Source: Candidatus Zixiibacteriota bacterium (lineage in GTDB: Bacteria; Zixibacteria; MSB-5A5; UBA10806; 4484-95). From it: a stretch of 64,000 bases of DNA. The stretch is taken from NCBI GenBank assembly GCA_024231855.1, contig JAAEQD010000049.1, positions 1-64,000 on the forward strand, in the 5' to 3' direction. The notes under the pieces were generated by a model that was not told where the DNA came from, did not search any database, and saw only the letters and a list, made by a program, of their open reading frames with translations. Of this stretch, positions 18,665 through 27,866 are shown one piece after another. How positions within the stretch are numbered: the stretch's first letter is position 1; each line of letters opens with the position of its first letter. The translations under genes and the position numbers were made by a program.

Positions 18665-20932
18665 TCAAGTTCGGAACAGGTACTGCAATTTCATAAAAAA
18701 CTGTCTTTCGGTTTGCTTCCATTGATCGGGATCGGCCGATTCATAATAGAGCTTGGTAACATCATGAGTGGAGCCGAAATAGAATACCGAAAACGGGCTG
18801 ATCCGATAGGTTATCAGCGGGTCGAAATCCCATCTTTCGCTGAAATCGTTATACTGAACAACCAACCTGACCGATAGCTCCTTATTGGCCTGGTAGCGGA
18901 ATCTCGTCCTGGTGATATATCCGCTATAATAAGTCGTATCGATACCATCGATACCCGAACTTCTAAGGAAACTGACATTGGGTTCGATTATAAGTCTGTC
19001 CAGCGGCTTCAAATCAACTTCAGCGTATAATTCCGTCTCCTGCCCAACGGCTTGCGGTCCAAATGCTACGGCATGTCCAATGTCAAAACCGACATAATAT
19101 CCGAGTTGATCATTTATGGTACTGCCCAGGTCGAACTCAGCGCTCCAGAGGTCTTTATATTCCAAATCGTCCCAGGTTTCGGTCCCTTTGCTGTACCACG
19201 CGGAGAAATAGGTCTGGGCAAAGCGTATATGACTTTCTATTCCCATATTTAGATTAGCCCATCTTCTGTCATTGTTGAATTTAAACCGGGAGTCAAAATT
19301 CGCCATAGGAGTTATTTGCTCGAAAATTCCATTCTCGATGTAAAAAGCATAACGGGTAAATATCGAGAAATTGCGATAGTCGTTCCATGGATCATAGCCC
19401 GTCTCGGTTCGGTATGCCGGTGCGACCTGGTTGTAATCGATAGTGAAATTCCAATTACGGGCGCGTCTCCTTAATTGTGTGATAAAAGCGTCACCCGAGA
19501 ATGACTCGCCGTCGAAAGCAGCCGTGTATTTATCATCATCGAATGTATCATCCAGGCCTTCCGATAATACGCTATCATCCTGCTCGATCGTATGGCTGGT
19601 TACATACTGCCCAACGACCCGGTAGTTGTCAGCCAGCCGAATACTGCCATCGATGCCGGCCACGGTACCCGAACCGCCTCCATCGAAACGACGGTCGGTC
19701 AAGATCATTCCCAACTGGGAATCTTCGCCAAACGTCCGGGTAGCCCTTAATACATTTACATAGCTTTTTCCGGTATTAACGATACTACCGCTTTCCGACA
19801 AAGGAATCATGTAAGGCGTGTTCTCATCATGGGCCGATAAAAAGCCGATACTGAATCGATTCACCCGGCCGGTTAGCTTGGCCGCGAACTGGGGATCATT
19901 GACCGTGCGAGTATAGAAAGCGTTGAATATCGTGCGGAAAATATCGCTGCCTTCCTGGAAAAACGGCCTACGTTCGGGATAGAACAGCGCGATAGTGGAA
20001 TTAACATCGATCTGGGCCGCGTCGGCTTCGATCTGGCTGAAATCGGGATTATATGACGCTTCAAGCGTGAAATTTGAATTTATCGAGTATTTTCCACCAA
20101 GTGAGACTTCGGCGTTAGGATCACTATTGTCAAACGGTGAATCCGGATTATCATAGTCTGCCAGGCTTCCCGATTGATTGGCAATAACCGTGGGCATGAT
20201 CTCGAGGCCTTTGCCTGGTTGGACATTGGATATGCCATCCACCGAACCCCACTGGCATGGCCAGCATTGCTCATCGCGATCGTAAGCCGCCCAATTGTAG
20301 CGATATTCAGTTTCGCGCGGACGGTTACGGCCAAAATCGACTTTCCATTTCTGGACATCGTCGCTGGGAAACCTCATACTGGCGAATGGGATAGCCATCT
20401 CCACCTGGTAGCCCGATTGATTAATCTGAGCCGCCGATTCCCAGATCATGTCATAACCGCGATCTTCACCGGTTATGCTTGACCAGAGAAAATCCATCTG
20501 CACGCCATACGGATTGACGAAGAATTCGTAAGCCCAGGCCGCGTCGCCGTATGTATCAACCATCAAGCCTACCGCATCATCGCCGTAGAACCGGTCGCGC
20601 TGGCACATAGTGGCCCTTATACTGGATGGATCATCGTAACAGATAAACGCCACATACAATTTATCGTCATCATATGTGATATATGCTTCGGTTTCGACAT
20701 CAGGCTTGGTTTTATCACCCGGTCGGCGTTCGACAAAATTATCGGCGCGGCTGGCGGTTTTCCAGACCGCTTCATCAATCTTGCCGTCGATTTTGATAGC
20801 TTCGGATGTTTTGCTGATCTTCAGTTCAGGATTGAATACCGGTGTGAATGATGGCGTGGCTAGAACTGATGAGTAAACAACCAACATTGCGACGATAATG
20901 GATGCTTTCCATAAAATAGCGATCACCCTCAT
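18665..20932 (-). CDS. DUF5916 protein with CBM9-like N-terminal domain
   Basis: 755 residues with a signal peptide (MRVIAILWKASIIVAMLVVYSSVLA). Residues about 30-230 match the carbohydrate-binding-module-9-like fold (IDGKIDEAVWKTA, AYITYDDDKLYVAFICYD, EFFVNPYGVQMD). The rest is DUF5916, a long beta-strand region with alternating aromatic residues and a C-terminal YLFRT ending, as expected of an outer membrane barrel (FFQEGSDIF is typical). Function of the family is unknown. ATG 20932 has GGGAG eight bases upstream. Confidence 0.85.
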   Translation of the reverse strand: MRVIAILWKASIIVAMLVVYSSVLATPSFTPVFNPELKISKTSEAIKIDGKIDEAVWKTASRADNFVERRPGDKTKPDVETEAYITYDDDKLYVAFICYDDPSSIRATMCQRDRFYGDDAVGLMVDTYGDAAWAYEFFVNPYGVQMDFLWSSITGEDRGYDMIWESAAQINQSGYQVEMAIPFASMRFPSDDVQKWKVDFGRNRPRETEYRYNWAAYDRDEQCWPCQWGSVDGISNVQPGKGLEIMPTVIANQSGSLADYDNPDSPFDNSDPNAEVSLGGKYSINSNFTLEASYNPDFSQIEADAAQIDVNSTIALFYPERRPFFQEGSDIFRTIFNAFYTRTVNDPQFAAKLTGRVNRFSIGFLSAHDENTPYMIPLSESGSIVNTGKSYVNVLRATRTFGEDSQLGMILTDRRFDGGGSGTVAGIDGSIRLADNYRVVGQYVTSHTIEQDDSVLSEGLDDTFDDDKYTAAFDGESFSGDAFITQLRRRARNWNFTIDYNQVAPAYRTETGYDPWNDYRNFSIFTRYAFYIENGIFEQITPMANFDSRFKFNNDRRWANLNMGIESHIRFAQTYFSAWYSKGTETWDDLEYKDLWSAEFDLGSTINDQLGYYVGFDIGHAVAFGPQAVGQETELYAEVDLKPLDRLIIEPNVSFLRSSGIDGIDTTYYSGYITRTRFRYQANKELSVRLVVQYNDFSERWDFDPLITYRISPFSVFYFGSTHDVTKLYYESADPDQWKQTERQFFMKLQYLFRT

Positions 20933-20997
20933 TTGCTTTTCTCCCTGTGATAATGTTAGCAACTGCCCTTAACAATTATCCTCACCCTGTTTTTTTC

Positions 20998-21034
20998 GGG
21001 GGATATTTAAATCCCCCCTAACGGCTAAAAGCCG
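20998..21034. other. two small hairpins upstream of the DUF5916 gene
   Basis: GGGGGAT and ATCCCCC face each other at 20998-21018, and CGGCT/AGCCG with a three-base loop at 21022-21034. They lie 66-102 bases upstream of the DUF5916 start and may be part of its leader or a REP-like element. The remaining bases to 21210 hold no gene. Confidence 0.4.
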
Positions 21035-21210
21035 CTATTTTGCCCACGCGCAAAATCCTCATTATTCTATACGGTAAATTTTAAAAATGGTTGTGAAAAA
21101 AAAGATCAGATTGAAACAAAATAACCAGATTTGGAACAGTCTGTAGATTTCAGCCGTAAGTCTTTAAATTGAACGCATATATCAAAATATCGCGGCTGTG
21201 AAATCGATAA

Positions 21211-22791
21211 TCACTTTAGTAACAACATCGCCTTCGATTCGGTATATTCTGCTGTTTGAAGTCTATAGATATATACTCCTGAGGAGAAATCATCGGCGTT
21301 CCAAATGGCCTGATGGGAACCGGATTGTTGATGTTTTTCAACCAACGAAGATATTTTACGGCCAAGGATATCATAAACCTCGATTGTAACCCTCGATTGA
21401 CGGGGCAGTTGATATTCTATCACAGTAGAATTATTAAATGGATTTGGGTAATTTTGAGATATTGCCATTCGTTTAGGTGATTGATATGTTAAATCATCGA
21501 TCCAAACACCTACCGAATCACCACCACCGTATGCGCCCATATCCGATCTTATTGTGCCAAGACCACGGTCGCAATCAATCAAGCTGTCGAGCAATTCAGG
21601 ATATCCGGCATCGATACAGGGTGAATTATATGGACCGCCACAATAAGTGTTGGTCAAATGGAAATCGCCATTGCCCGGATCACGGAACAACGGATCGCAA
21701 TTCATGTTTCCCTCCAGCCAATAAACAACGCCATTACCATTAGTTATAATATGATCCTTTCCACCCTCAACGGATGAATACGCGATAGTTAGGCTGCTTG
21801 ATTCGCTGAACTGACTGAAATAAATAGCATCTGCTACGTTATTCCAGATAATTGTATTTACTATAAACGGATTGCTGTTGCCACGACAGAAAATACCACT
21901 TCCGTATGATGAGCTATTGTTGCTGATTGTGTTATTTATCAATACCGGATCGGCATTCCAGTTGCAGTAAATCCCGGCCGCGTAAAATGAGGTAAAATTA
22001 TCAACAATGACATTGTTCCAAATAACAGGCCGGGCATTTAATTGGCAGCAAATTCCGCCGCCTATTTCATTTGATACGTTCCCTGAAATCAGGTTTCTAT
22101 ATATTAAGGCATCTGAGCTGTTAATCTGAATTCCGCCGCCTTCATGGCTGGCTTGATTCCCGATTATCTTATTACCTGATATCATCGCGTTCGATTGGCC
22201 CGAGCAATGAATACCGGCGCTGTAGTATCCTGAATTTTCCACAATAATGTTATTAATAATAATCGAATTGGAATTGTTGGCGCAGCATATTCCGCCGCCG
22301 GATAGATCGGCAATATTGCCGGCAATTATGTTATTATTGATTTCCGGGCTGGAACTATTACAATATATTCCGCCGCCGCAACCATCGAAATATGGGTATC
22401 CTGAACCATCAGCCATATTCTCCGTTATCAGGTTGTATGTTATAAATGGATTAGAATTATTCCGGCACAAAATACCCCCGCCATAATCGCTGAAACCATT
22501 ACGTATCGTGAAACCCGTGATTATGGTGTTTCTATCTTCAGCGTTTTCAAAAGTCACCGCGGAACCCGATGAGTTACCATTGATAACGGTAGCTGTGATA
22601 TATGAAGTATCTCTTGTGGTTAAAAACAACGAACCGAGGATAATATTATGGCCGTTGAAATTGATGTTTTCAAAGTAGCCGCCGGGTTGGACCAGAACAG
22701 TATCATTGTCGAAACTAAGATCAATAGCCTCTTGAATTGATACAAAATCATCAGGAACATTGACGAAATCGGCCAAAGATGAGATGGACAT
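21211..22791 (-). CDS. right-handed beta-helix protein with sorting domain
   Basis: 526 residues. Begins FVNVPDDFVSIQEAIDLSFDNDTVLVQPG, the usual start of parallel beta-helix (pectate-lyase-like) proteins. About ten coils follow, of the form GGGIxCxxNSNPxIxNNxIxxN. A type IX-like C-terminal domain closes it (ISQNYPNPFNNSTVIEYQLP ... MLLLK). Probably a surface protein binding or cleaving polysaccharide; no catalytic residues can be assigned. The ATG at 22791 gives no signal peptide, but the frame upstream to 22854 encodes a good hydrophobic core (KAYVFIASIIVNL) and contains no ATG, GTG or TTG; the true start is therefore unclear. Confidence 0.75.
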   Translation of the reverse strand: MSISSLADFVNVPDDFVSIQEAIDLSFDNDTVLVQPGGYFENINFNGHNIILGSLFLTTRDTSYITATVINGNSSGSAVTFENAEDRNTIITGFTIRNGFSDYGGGILCRNNSNPFITYNLITENMADGSGYPYFDGCGGGIYCNSSSPEINNNIIAGNIADLSGGGICCANNSNSIIINNIIVENSGYYSAGIHCSGQSNAMISGNKIIGNQASHEGGGIQINSSDALIYRNLISGNVSNEIGGGICCQLNARPVIWNNVIVDNFTSFYAAGIYCNWNADPVLINNTISNNSSSYGSGIFCRGNSNPFIVNTIIWNNVADAIYFSQFSESSSLTIAYSSVEGGKDHIITNGNGVVYWLEGNMNCDPLFRDPGNGDFHLTNTYCGGPYNSPCIDAGYPELLDSLIDCDRGLGTIRSDMGAYGGGDSVGVWIDDLTYQSPKRMAISQNYPNPFNNSTVIEYQLPRQSRVTIEVYDILGRKISSLVEKHQQSGSHQAIWNADDFSSGVYIYRLQTAEYTESKAMLLLK

Positions 22792-22953
22792 TAAATTAAC
22801 TATAATTGATGCTATAAATACATAAGCTTTAGTTGTGCTCCTTCGCGTGAGATGTCACCCCCCCCAATTAGAATAACCGATAATTAGCTGACTTCACCGG
22901 TTTACATCTATCTCATTATACTTCCATGTATTTTCATGGGGATTTAGGGAATC

Positions 22954-22986
22954 TAAAAGGGCTGCCTCCATTAGCGGAAACAGCCC
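22954..22986 (-). terminator. terminator-like hairpin in the leader of the beta-helix gene
   Basis: On the minus strand GGGCTG (22986-22981) continues into an 11-pair stem closed by CAGCCC (22964-22959), with a six-base loop GCTAAT and CTTTTAGATT after it. Two pairs are G-U only when read on the minus strand, which supports this orientation. It lies inside the predicted leader and about 100 bases upstream of the coding frame, so it could act as an attenuator. Confidence 0.55.
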
Positions 22987-23075
22987 TTCACCCCTCTTGA
23001 CTTTGTGGAGCCGGAAGTAACAAGGGGCCGATTCCTCTCCCCCCCCATATCGACAAAAACAGTTTTTGTATAAAT

Positions 23076-23103
23076 AATATATATAAAAATAAAAATATGT
23101 CAA
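23076..23103 (-). promoter_or_regulatory. promoter of the beta-helix gene
   Basis: On the minus strand TTGACA (23103-23098), 16 bases, TATATT (23081-23076). Transcription would begin near 23069, giving a leader of more than 200 bases before the frame. The leader contains G-rich tracts (eight C on the plus strand at 23034-23046 and 22858-22865) and the hairpin at 22954-22986. Confidence 0.6.
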
Positions 23104-23271
23104 TACGAATAGAATGCCCGTATATTACGTATAACAACATTAGTATAATTACGAATAGAGCTGGGCTTAATAGCTATAAATTAGCTACTAAGCTAATTCA
23201 ATGAGTTCATAAATATCAGGCAATATCGTTTCATTTAGAATGTGGCTGGATAAATACAATACAAATAAATA

Positions 23272-23336
23272 GCGGTGACATCGCAAACATGGATAGTTAA
23301 GGGGGGCTAAGCAACCATCCAATCAATAATCACCGC
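23272..23336 (-). ncRNA. structured element A (double stem with CCCCCC loop)
   Basis: Outer stem GCGGTGA/TCACCGC (23272-23278 with 23330-23336), inner stem of eight pairs (23291-23298 with 23313-23320) and a loop that reads TTAGCCCCCCTT on the minus strand. In the minus direction the inner stem has one G-U pair where the plus strand would have an A-C mismatch. The element at 29623-29682 has the same layout and loop with different stem sequence. It lies about 200 bases downstream of the C25 gene and 480 bases upstream of the beta-helix gene. Type unknown. Confidence 0.45.
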
Positions 23337-23490
23337 TGCTGTTATTTCAGAGTAAAACATAGATTTGTCAAGTTAATTTTCGAGAAATCGACAGACAATT
23401 TGATACTTTAACGATTTACGAATTAATGAGAGCAATAAATATGCTGATAAACAATGATGATCATGGTCATTGCCTTATAACTCACAATAA

Positions 23491-23513
23491 GAAAGGCGGT
23501 CAAATCGACCGCC
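23491..23513 (-). terminator. intrinsic terminator of the C25-like gene
   Basis: GGCGGTC 23495-23501 pairs with GACCGCC 23507-23513; in the minus direction TTTCTTATT follows. It lies 28 bases after the stop at 23541. Confidence 0.8.
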
Positions 23514-23540
23514 CTATATTTGGCTATCGAGAATGGTAAT

Positions 23541-26500
23541 TTATTTCAGCAGCATCATCTTCCTGGTTTCGGAGTTTTCACCGGCTTGAATTTTGTAGAA
23601 GTACACTCCTGATGGCGAATTTTCGGCGTTCCAAATCGCCTGATGGTGACCCGCCGATTGCATCCTATCTACCAGCGTAATGATTTGTCTACCCAGGATA
23701 TCATAAACTTGAAACGTTACCCACGAGGTTTTGGATAAACTATATCCCAGAGTTGTAGTGGCGTTAAACGGATTCGGATTGTTTTGCATAAGCTTGAACT
23801 CGCCCGGTAAATTATCGGTGGGATTGTCAATATCAACGGTACTCTCACCATTAGTCGTAATCTTGATAGCCCTTCCATTAGCTATCGTAGCGGCGCCGGG
23901 ATGATAGATATTTCGCCATTCATACTGTATTCCATCATCTTCATCCCAGTTCTCGAAACCTATAGATGAATAAGCCTCGGGATGATTCGGATCGGATTGG
24001 CTATTATCGTTATTGGTAATAGTATAGTACTGAAATACGATTTCGGCATCGCCGGTTTGAGTCTCGTGGTATTCCGGATCGTATATGATAACCTCGAATG
24101 TTTCGGTGGCATTAGTGTTGGTATGACGGTTATTATACCATTCGATAATAAATCTGTGATTATCGGTATCGTAATACTTATAGATACCGCCCGAGGAGGT
24201 AGTCAGGTCATCCCAGAACGGCGAAATCTGTCCCCTGGCGCAACCCGGATCCGGTATCGGGTAGTTATCCCAGTTATGATGGTAATGACCGGGCCATGTC
24301 TCAGCCGTATCTACGGCGATAAAACCGTTCGTACTCACGATGATATGAGTGTAAGTATCGCCATAGTATACGAAATCGAAAGGCATTTCGACCAATGCCG
24401 AACCATCATCATTAGAATAAAACGTCAAACGATCACCAATAGAGTTAATCGCTACCCAATCGTATTCGGGAATCAAATCGTCATAACCGATATCGATATT
24501 TTCATACATATAGTAACCATAATTATCAGGACCAACCACGGTGTATTGATCGACTTCACCCAAAACGATGTTAAACAGCGCTCTCGAAACAACACCGTCA
24601 CTTGAAGTCAACTGAAGCTCGAAATTAAGGTTTCTACCATCGTAAGCGGCGGCATCCGCGTGTACTGAGAAATAATCCTCGCTATTCGAACCCGATTCAC
24701 AGGCGTTAATAGTCCCGAAAGATGCCGTATTATCGGTAACCCAGATAAACGGATCATCACAGCTTAATACTCCCGTTAAATCCACGCCGTCGAGATCACC
24801 TATGTTATCGAGGTCGACAACCATACTGACTGTTTCGCCGGGATCGAGATTATCGCCGCCATCCGGGAAGTCATGTCCGGTATACGAAAACAGCGATGAT
24901 TTCACCTGGATAAACGCGCAGGATTCATATGTACCTTGATCGGTGGTGACAGTTAAGGGTAATACCAGTATTTCATCGTGAGGAATATCTCCATCCAATT
25001 CGATAGTGAAATAATCCTCAGAATCGCGAATCTCACCCGCGGGAACATCGGGATAATCAATTGTACCAGTTATAATCTGCACTGCTGGATTATCGGATGT
25101 AATTTCGCCGATTACGTTTGTAGCTGTTTCGGAAACTCCAAAGTTCTGCAATTTTACTTCAAGGTCGAGCGTTTCGGTTGGATTAGCCGCGTCATCATTA
25201 ACCAGTTCAAGATTATTAAACGCTACCATACAGGATTGTGAGTTTACCATACATATCCCCTGATGAGGTATATAATTTCTGTAGCTGATAGTCACATGCA
25301 TCGAATCCGAGGTGGACGTATTGAACTCGAATGTGACATCTCCCGAGCCATCGGTCCAGCCGCCGACGAAGACTTCCTCCCCCGCGCCCTCACCTTTAAC
25401 CAGGCAAACATAGGCTCCCTCGAGCGGACCGCCGGTTTCGGCAACGACGTGAATATCCAGGTAGTTCGTGCCAACCGGGATATCGTCATTATAGGAAGCA
25501 GTCATCGTTTTTGGGGTATCGGTTCGAATAGCCAGCTCCGGATCGCCCAGGCAATTATAGATATGATAATACCATTGCCAGCCATGATAGCCGGGCACAT
25601 GAGGAAATGATTTATGGGCATTCAGTTTTCCGGCAATTAACACCGCGCCAAGATTGTAAGTATCTCTTTCGATAAGCGCCGATGCCAGGCCCATCAAAAT
25701 CGTATTATTCCAGCGAGTATGTGTCCAGAAATCCGTTGGCCCGAACGCGCCGACGCCGCCTTTGGGAGTTGTCGGGCTGCCCACCCTGATCCAGCATTCG
25801 TTAAAGCATTCGGTAGCGCCGAAATTACCGGTACCGCAAACAATCGATGCCATGATACCGATTTTCCAGCCGTTGGATAAGCTGCCAATATTGTCCGTAT
25901 GATAGGATGGATAACTCCAACCCGAAGAACCTCCCCAACCCCGATATGTTACGAGGGATACGCCATCGTTAATTAACGATGAAACCCTCTGGGTATAATA
26001 TGAACCTCCGGTAGCATCGATAACCGTATCGGCGGCTATATAACCATGATCTAACATAGTCTGCCTGACCCAACAAGCCATCAGGCGCGGCGAAGTCGAT
26101 CCATAGGGACCGGCGCAAGACAAGCCCCGTTTATAATATAGAGGATCGCTCATGTAAGGATCCTGTTCATAACGCAACGTCTTGGCCATTACCGTGTTCA
26201 AATTATTAACATTACTCACCGACAGCCGGCTGACTATTACGTCCGGTTCATAATCGGAACCCTCAAGCATTGAGTAGGGATGATCGGTGGCATCGCCGTC
26301 ATATGTATTGGTCGCCACTTTATAACCGCTCCCATTCATATCACCTATTATCGCTACATACTCGATTTTGGGATCGGATTCGTCATAAGCGTCCTGAATC
26401 GCGTTTTTTACCTGGACATAGGATGGATTACCGCCGAATTCGCTCGTGGATATAAGCTGAACATCAAAACCTTTCCGATGTTTCCATTCGGCCAGTTCCT

Positions 26501-27257
26501 TGGCTTTGGTCGTGCATGAATACGCGGAAAATATCAAATATCCGCCTCGCTGGGGTTCATAATCTGTCAGAACTTCATCGGCATTGGCCAGATAATCCCT
26601 GTATAATGGCAGAAACGCCTCGGAGATATTATTATTATTCCTGACTTTGACGTTTCTGTTATCATAACCTTCATATACTAATTCATATTCGATATTGGTA
26701 TAAACTCTCATCTCCCTCGATACCGGATTATATTGAACCGGATAAACGCAAACATCAATAACCCTGAAATCTTTAAATATTGCCGGCTCGCCAACCGATG
26801 CCAGATCACCGGGATAAAACTCATCGCGGGAGTACGCTTCCCTGCTTATCGTAAACGGGATCGGATCATCCTTGCCCTCTACCTCCATCGGTTGAACCGG
26901 AGCGATATCGATATCGGGTATAATCTGGTAATCCGCGGAAATTATATTCACTCTTACCCCGGATTGATCAGGGATTATAACTGTTTCGGCATAAAGGGGT
27001 AGATCGGGCATGCCCTCTTCATTTATATAGCCGAAATTAATAAGCCCGGATTCGGGAGGTATGATTCGCGAATAAGTTTTGTCTTCGTAACTAATCGATT
27101 CCCGGGCCAAACTACTCAATGAGAGCCGCATCGATGTCTTAAACTCATCCGAACTGATCACCTCGGCTGATGATTCAACACCTACGTCGAAAACCAGATC
27201 GGCCGCTCCAAAACACATTATTGGTATCATGACTAAAACCGTTAATAGTGCCTTCAT
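23541..27257 (-). CDS. gingipain-like peptidase C25 family protein with sorting domain
   Basis: 1238 residues with a signal peptide (about 1-18). Residues about 30-215 form the C25 propeptide-like region. The catalytic-type domain is about 235-570 (GGYLIFSAYSC, YVAIIGDMNG, DVIVSRLSV, then the nucleophile region SIVCGTGNFG with C474). The catalytic His of gingipains lies in YxGHG; here it is YRGWG with W441. Ig-like/CARDB-type beta domains follow, a fibronectin-like region with DFVYYGDTYTHIIVSTNGFIA, and a C-terminal sorting domain (MQNNPNPFNATTT ... KMMLLK). Likely cell-surface and secreted by a type IX-like route. AAAGGAG precedes ATG 27257. Confidence 0.85.
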   Translation of the reverse strand: MKALLTVLVMIPIMCFGAADLVFDVGVESSAEVISSDEFKTSMRLSLSSLARESISYEDKTYSRIIPPESGLINFGYINEEGMPDLPLYAETVIIPDQSGVRVNIISADYQIIPDIDIAPVQPMEVEGKDDPIPFTISREAYSRDEFYPGDLASVGEPAIFKDFRVIDVCVYPVQYNPVSREMRVYTNIEYELVYEGYDNRNVKVRNNNNISEAFLPLYRDYLANADEVLTDYEPQRGGYLIFSAYSCTTKAKELAEWKHRKGFDVQLISTSEFGGNPSYVQVKNAIQDAYDESDPKIEYVAIIGDMNGSGYKVATNTYDGDATDHPYSMLEGSDYEPDVIVSRLSVSNVNNLNTVMAKTLRYEQDPYMSDPLYYKRGLSCAGPYGSTSPRLMACWVRQTMLDHGYIAADTVIDATGGSYYTQRVSSLINDGVSLVTYRGWGGSSGWSYPSYHTDNIGSLSNGWKIGIMASIVCGTGNFGATECFNECWIRVGSPTTPKGGVGAFGPTDFWTHTRWNNTILMGLASALIERDTYNLGAVLIAGKLNAHKSFPHVPGYHGWQWYYHIYNCLGDPELAIRTDTPKTMTASYNDDIPVGTNYLDIHVVAETGGPLEGAYVCLVKGEGAGEEVFVGGWTDGSGDVTFEFNTSTSDSMHVTISYRNYIPHQGICMVNSQSCMVAFNNLELVNDDAANPTETLDLEVKLQNFGVSETATNVIGEITSDNPAVQIITGTIDYPDVPAGEIRDSEDYFTIELDGDIPHDEILVLPLTVTTDQGTYESCAFIQVKSSLFSYTGHDFPDGGDNLDPGETVSMVVDLDNIGDLDGVDLTGVLSCDDPFIWVTDNTASFGTINACESGSNSEDYFSVHADAAAYDGRNLNFELQLTSSDGVVSRALFNIVLGEVDQYTVVGPDNYGYYMYENIDIGYDDLIPEYDWVAINSIGDRLTFYSNDDGSALVEMPFDFVYYGDTYTHIIVSTNGFIAVDTAETWPGHYHHNWDNYPIPDPGCARGQISPFWDDLTTSSGGIYKYYDTDNHRFIIEWYNNRHTNTNATETFEVIIYDPEYHETQTGDAEIVFQYYTITNNDNSQSDPNHPEAYSSIGFENWDEDDGIQYEWRNIYHPGAATIANGRAIKITTNGESTVDIDNPTDNLPGEFKLMQNNPNPFNATTTLGYSLSKTSWVTFQVYDILGRQIITLVDRMQSAGHHQAIWNAENSPSGVYFYKIQAGENSETRKMMLLK

Positions 27258-27718
27258 GACCTACTCCTTTAAATATTTAAACTTCTGTTTTTTCGTATTG
27301 ATATTCACCGCGACGATGAAACTTCCATAAACTCCAAATGAATATAAACATCTAAACAAAGGTTCGCCGGCTAACCGTTTCGAAAGTCTTGCCGGGAATG
27401 ATACCTTTTAGATTGACCATATAGATTGTCAGCCTTTCTTAATATCTCTCCCCCTTAAAATATAATAATTAAACTCTGATATGTCAATGTTAACTAATAG
27501 CTTATTCGGTTACATTGATTAGTTCCGCTTAACAAGGAATTGTCTACAATAATTAACAATGGCTATGATCATAAATCTAAATCCAATTAATACCTCCAGA
27601 TCATCAAATCCATACTAAAAGGCAAAGAATACCATTATATTAAACGTGAGCTCAATATAATCTATTGTATTACATATGGATCAGGATAACTACCTGTGAA
27701 CTATTTCACTAATAATGT
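27258..27718. other. intergenic region between divergent secreted-protein genes
   Basis: AT-rich, no convincing open frame. It contains the upstream region of the C25 gene and ends at the promoter of the dockerin-like gene. Confidence 0.4.
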
Positions 27719-27747
27719 TTGACAAAAGATACAAACTGTGATAAATT
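27719..27747 (+). promoter_or_regulatory. promoter of the dockerin-like gene
   Basis: TTGACA 27719-27724, 17 bases, TAAATT 27742-27747. Transcription should begin near 27754 and leave a leader of about 112 bases before ATG 27867. Confidence 0.65.
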
Positions 27748-27754
27748 ATCAAAA

Positions 27755-27866
27755 CAAGGAGGGCCTGCCGCAAAATCGGCTTAGGGTTAGAGAGGGACCC
27801 TTACAGAGCTGCTGTCGGCGGGAATATTAGTAGTACTTCTCAAGTAGAAAGGTTGACAGTTTTATT
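27755..27866 (+). promoter_or_regulatory. structured 5' leader, possible riboswitch or attenuator
   Basis: The leader can form either a short hairpin GCCG/CGGC (27766-27769 with 27776-27779) or a longer closing stem CCTGCCG with CGGCGGG (27764-27770 with 27815-27821-like, one U-G pair), with an AGGGT/ACCCT hairpin (27783-27787 with 27796-27800) inside. These two folds exclude one another. I do not recognise it as any riboswitch class I know, including c-di-GMP-I. Positions of the stems are by eye. Confidence 0.35.

Noticed and set aside
21211-22791. Repeated NNxI/GGGI coding units as a DNA repeat or CRISPR array
   Set aside because: The units are degenerate codon-level repeats of a beta-helix with no constant spacing of identical bases; no CRISPR array is visible anywhere in the window.
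22894-23103. Minus-strand frame of 69 codons in the leader of the beta-helix gene
   Set aside because: It overlaps the predicted leader hairpin and has no coding character.
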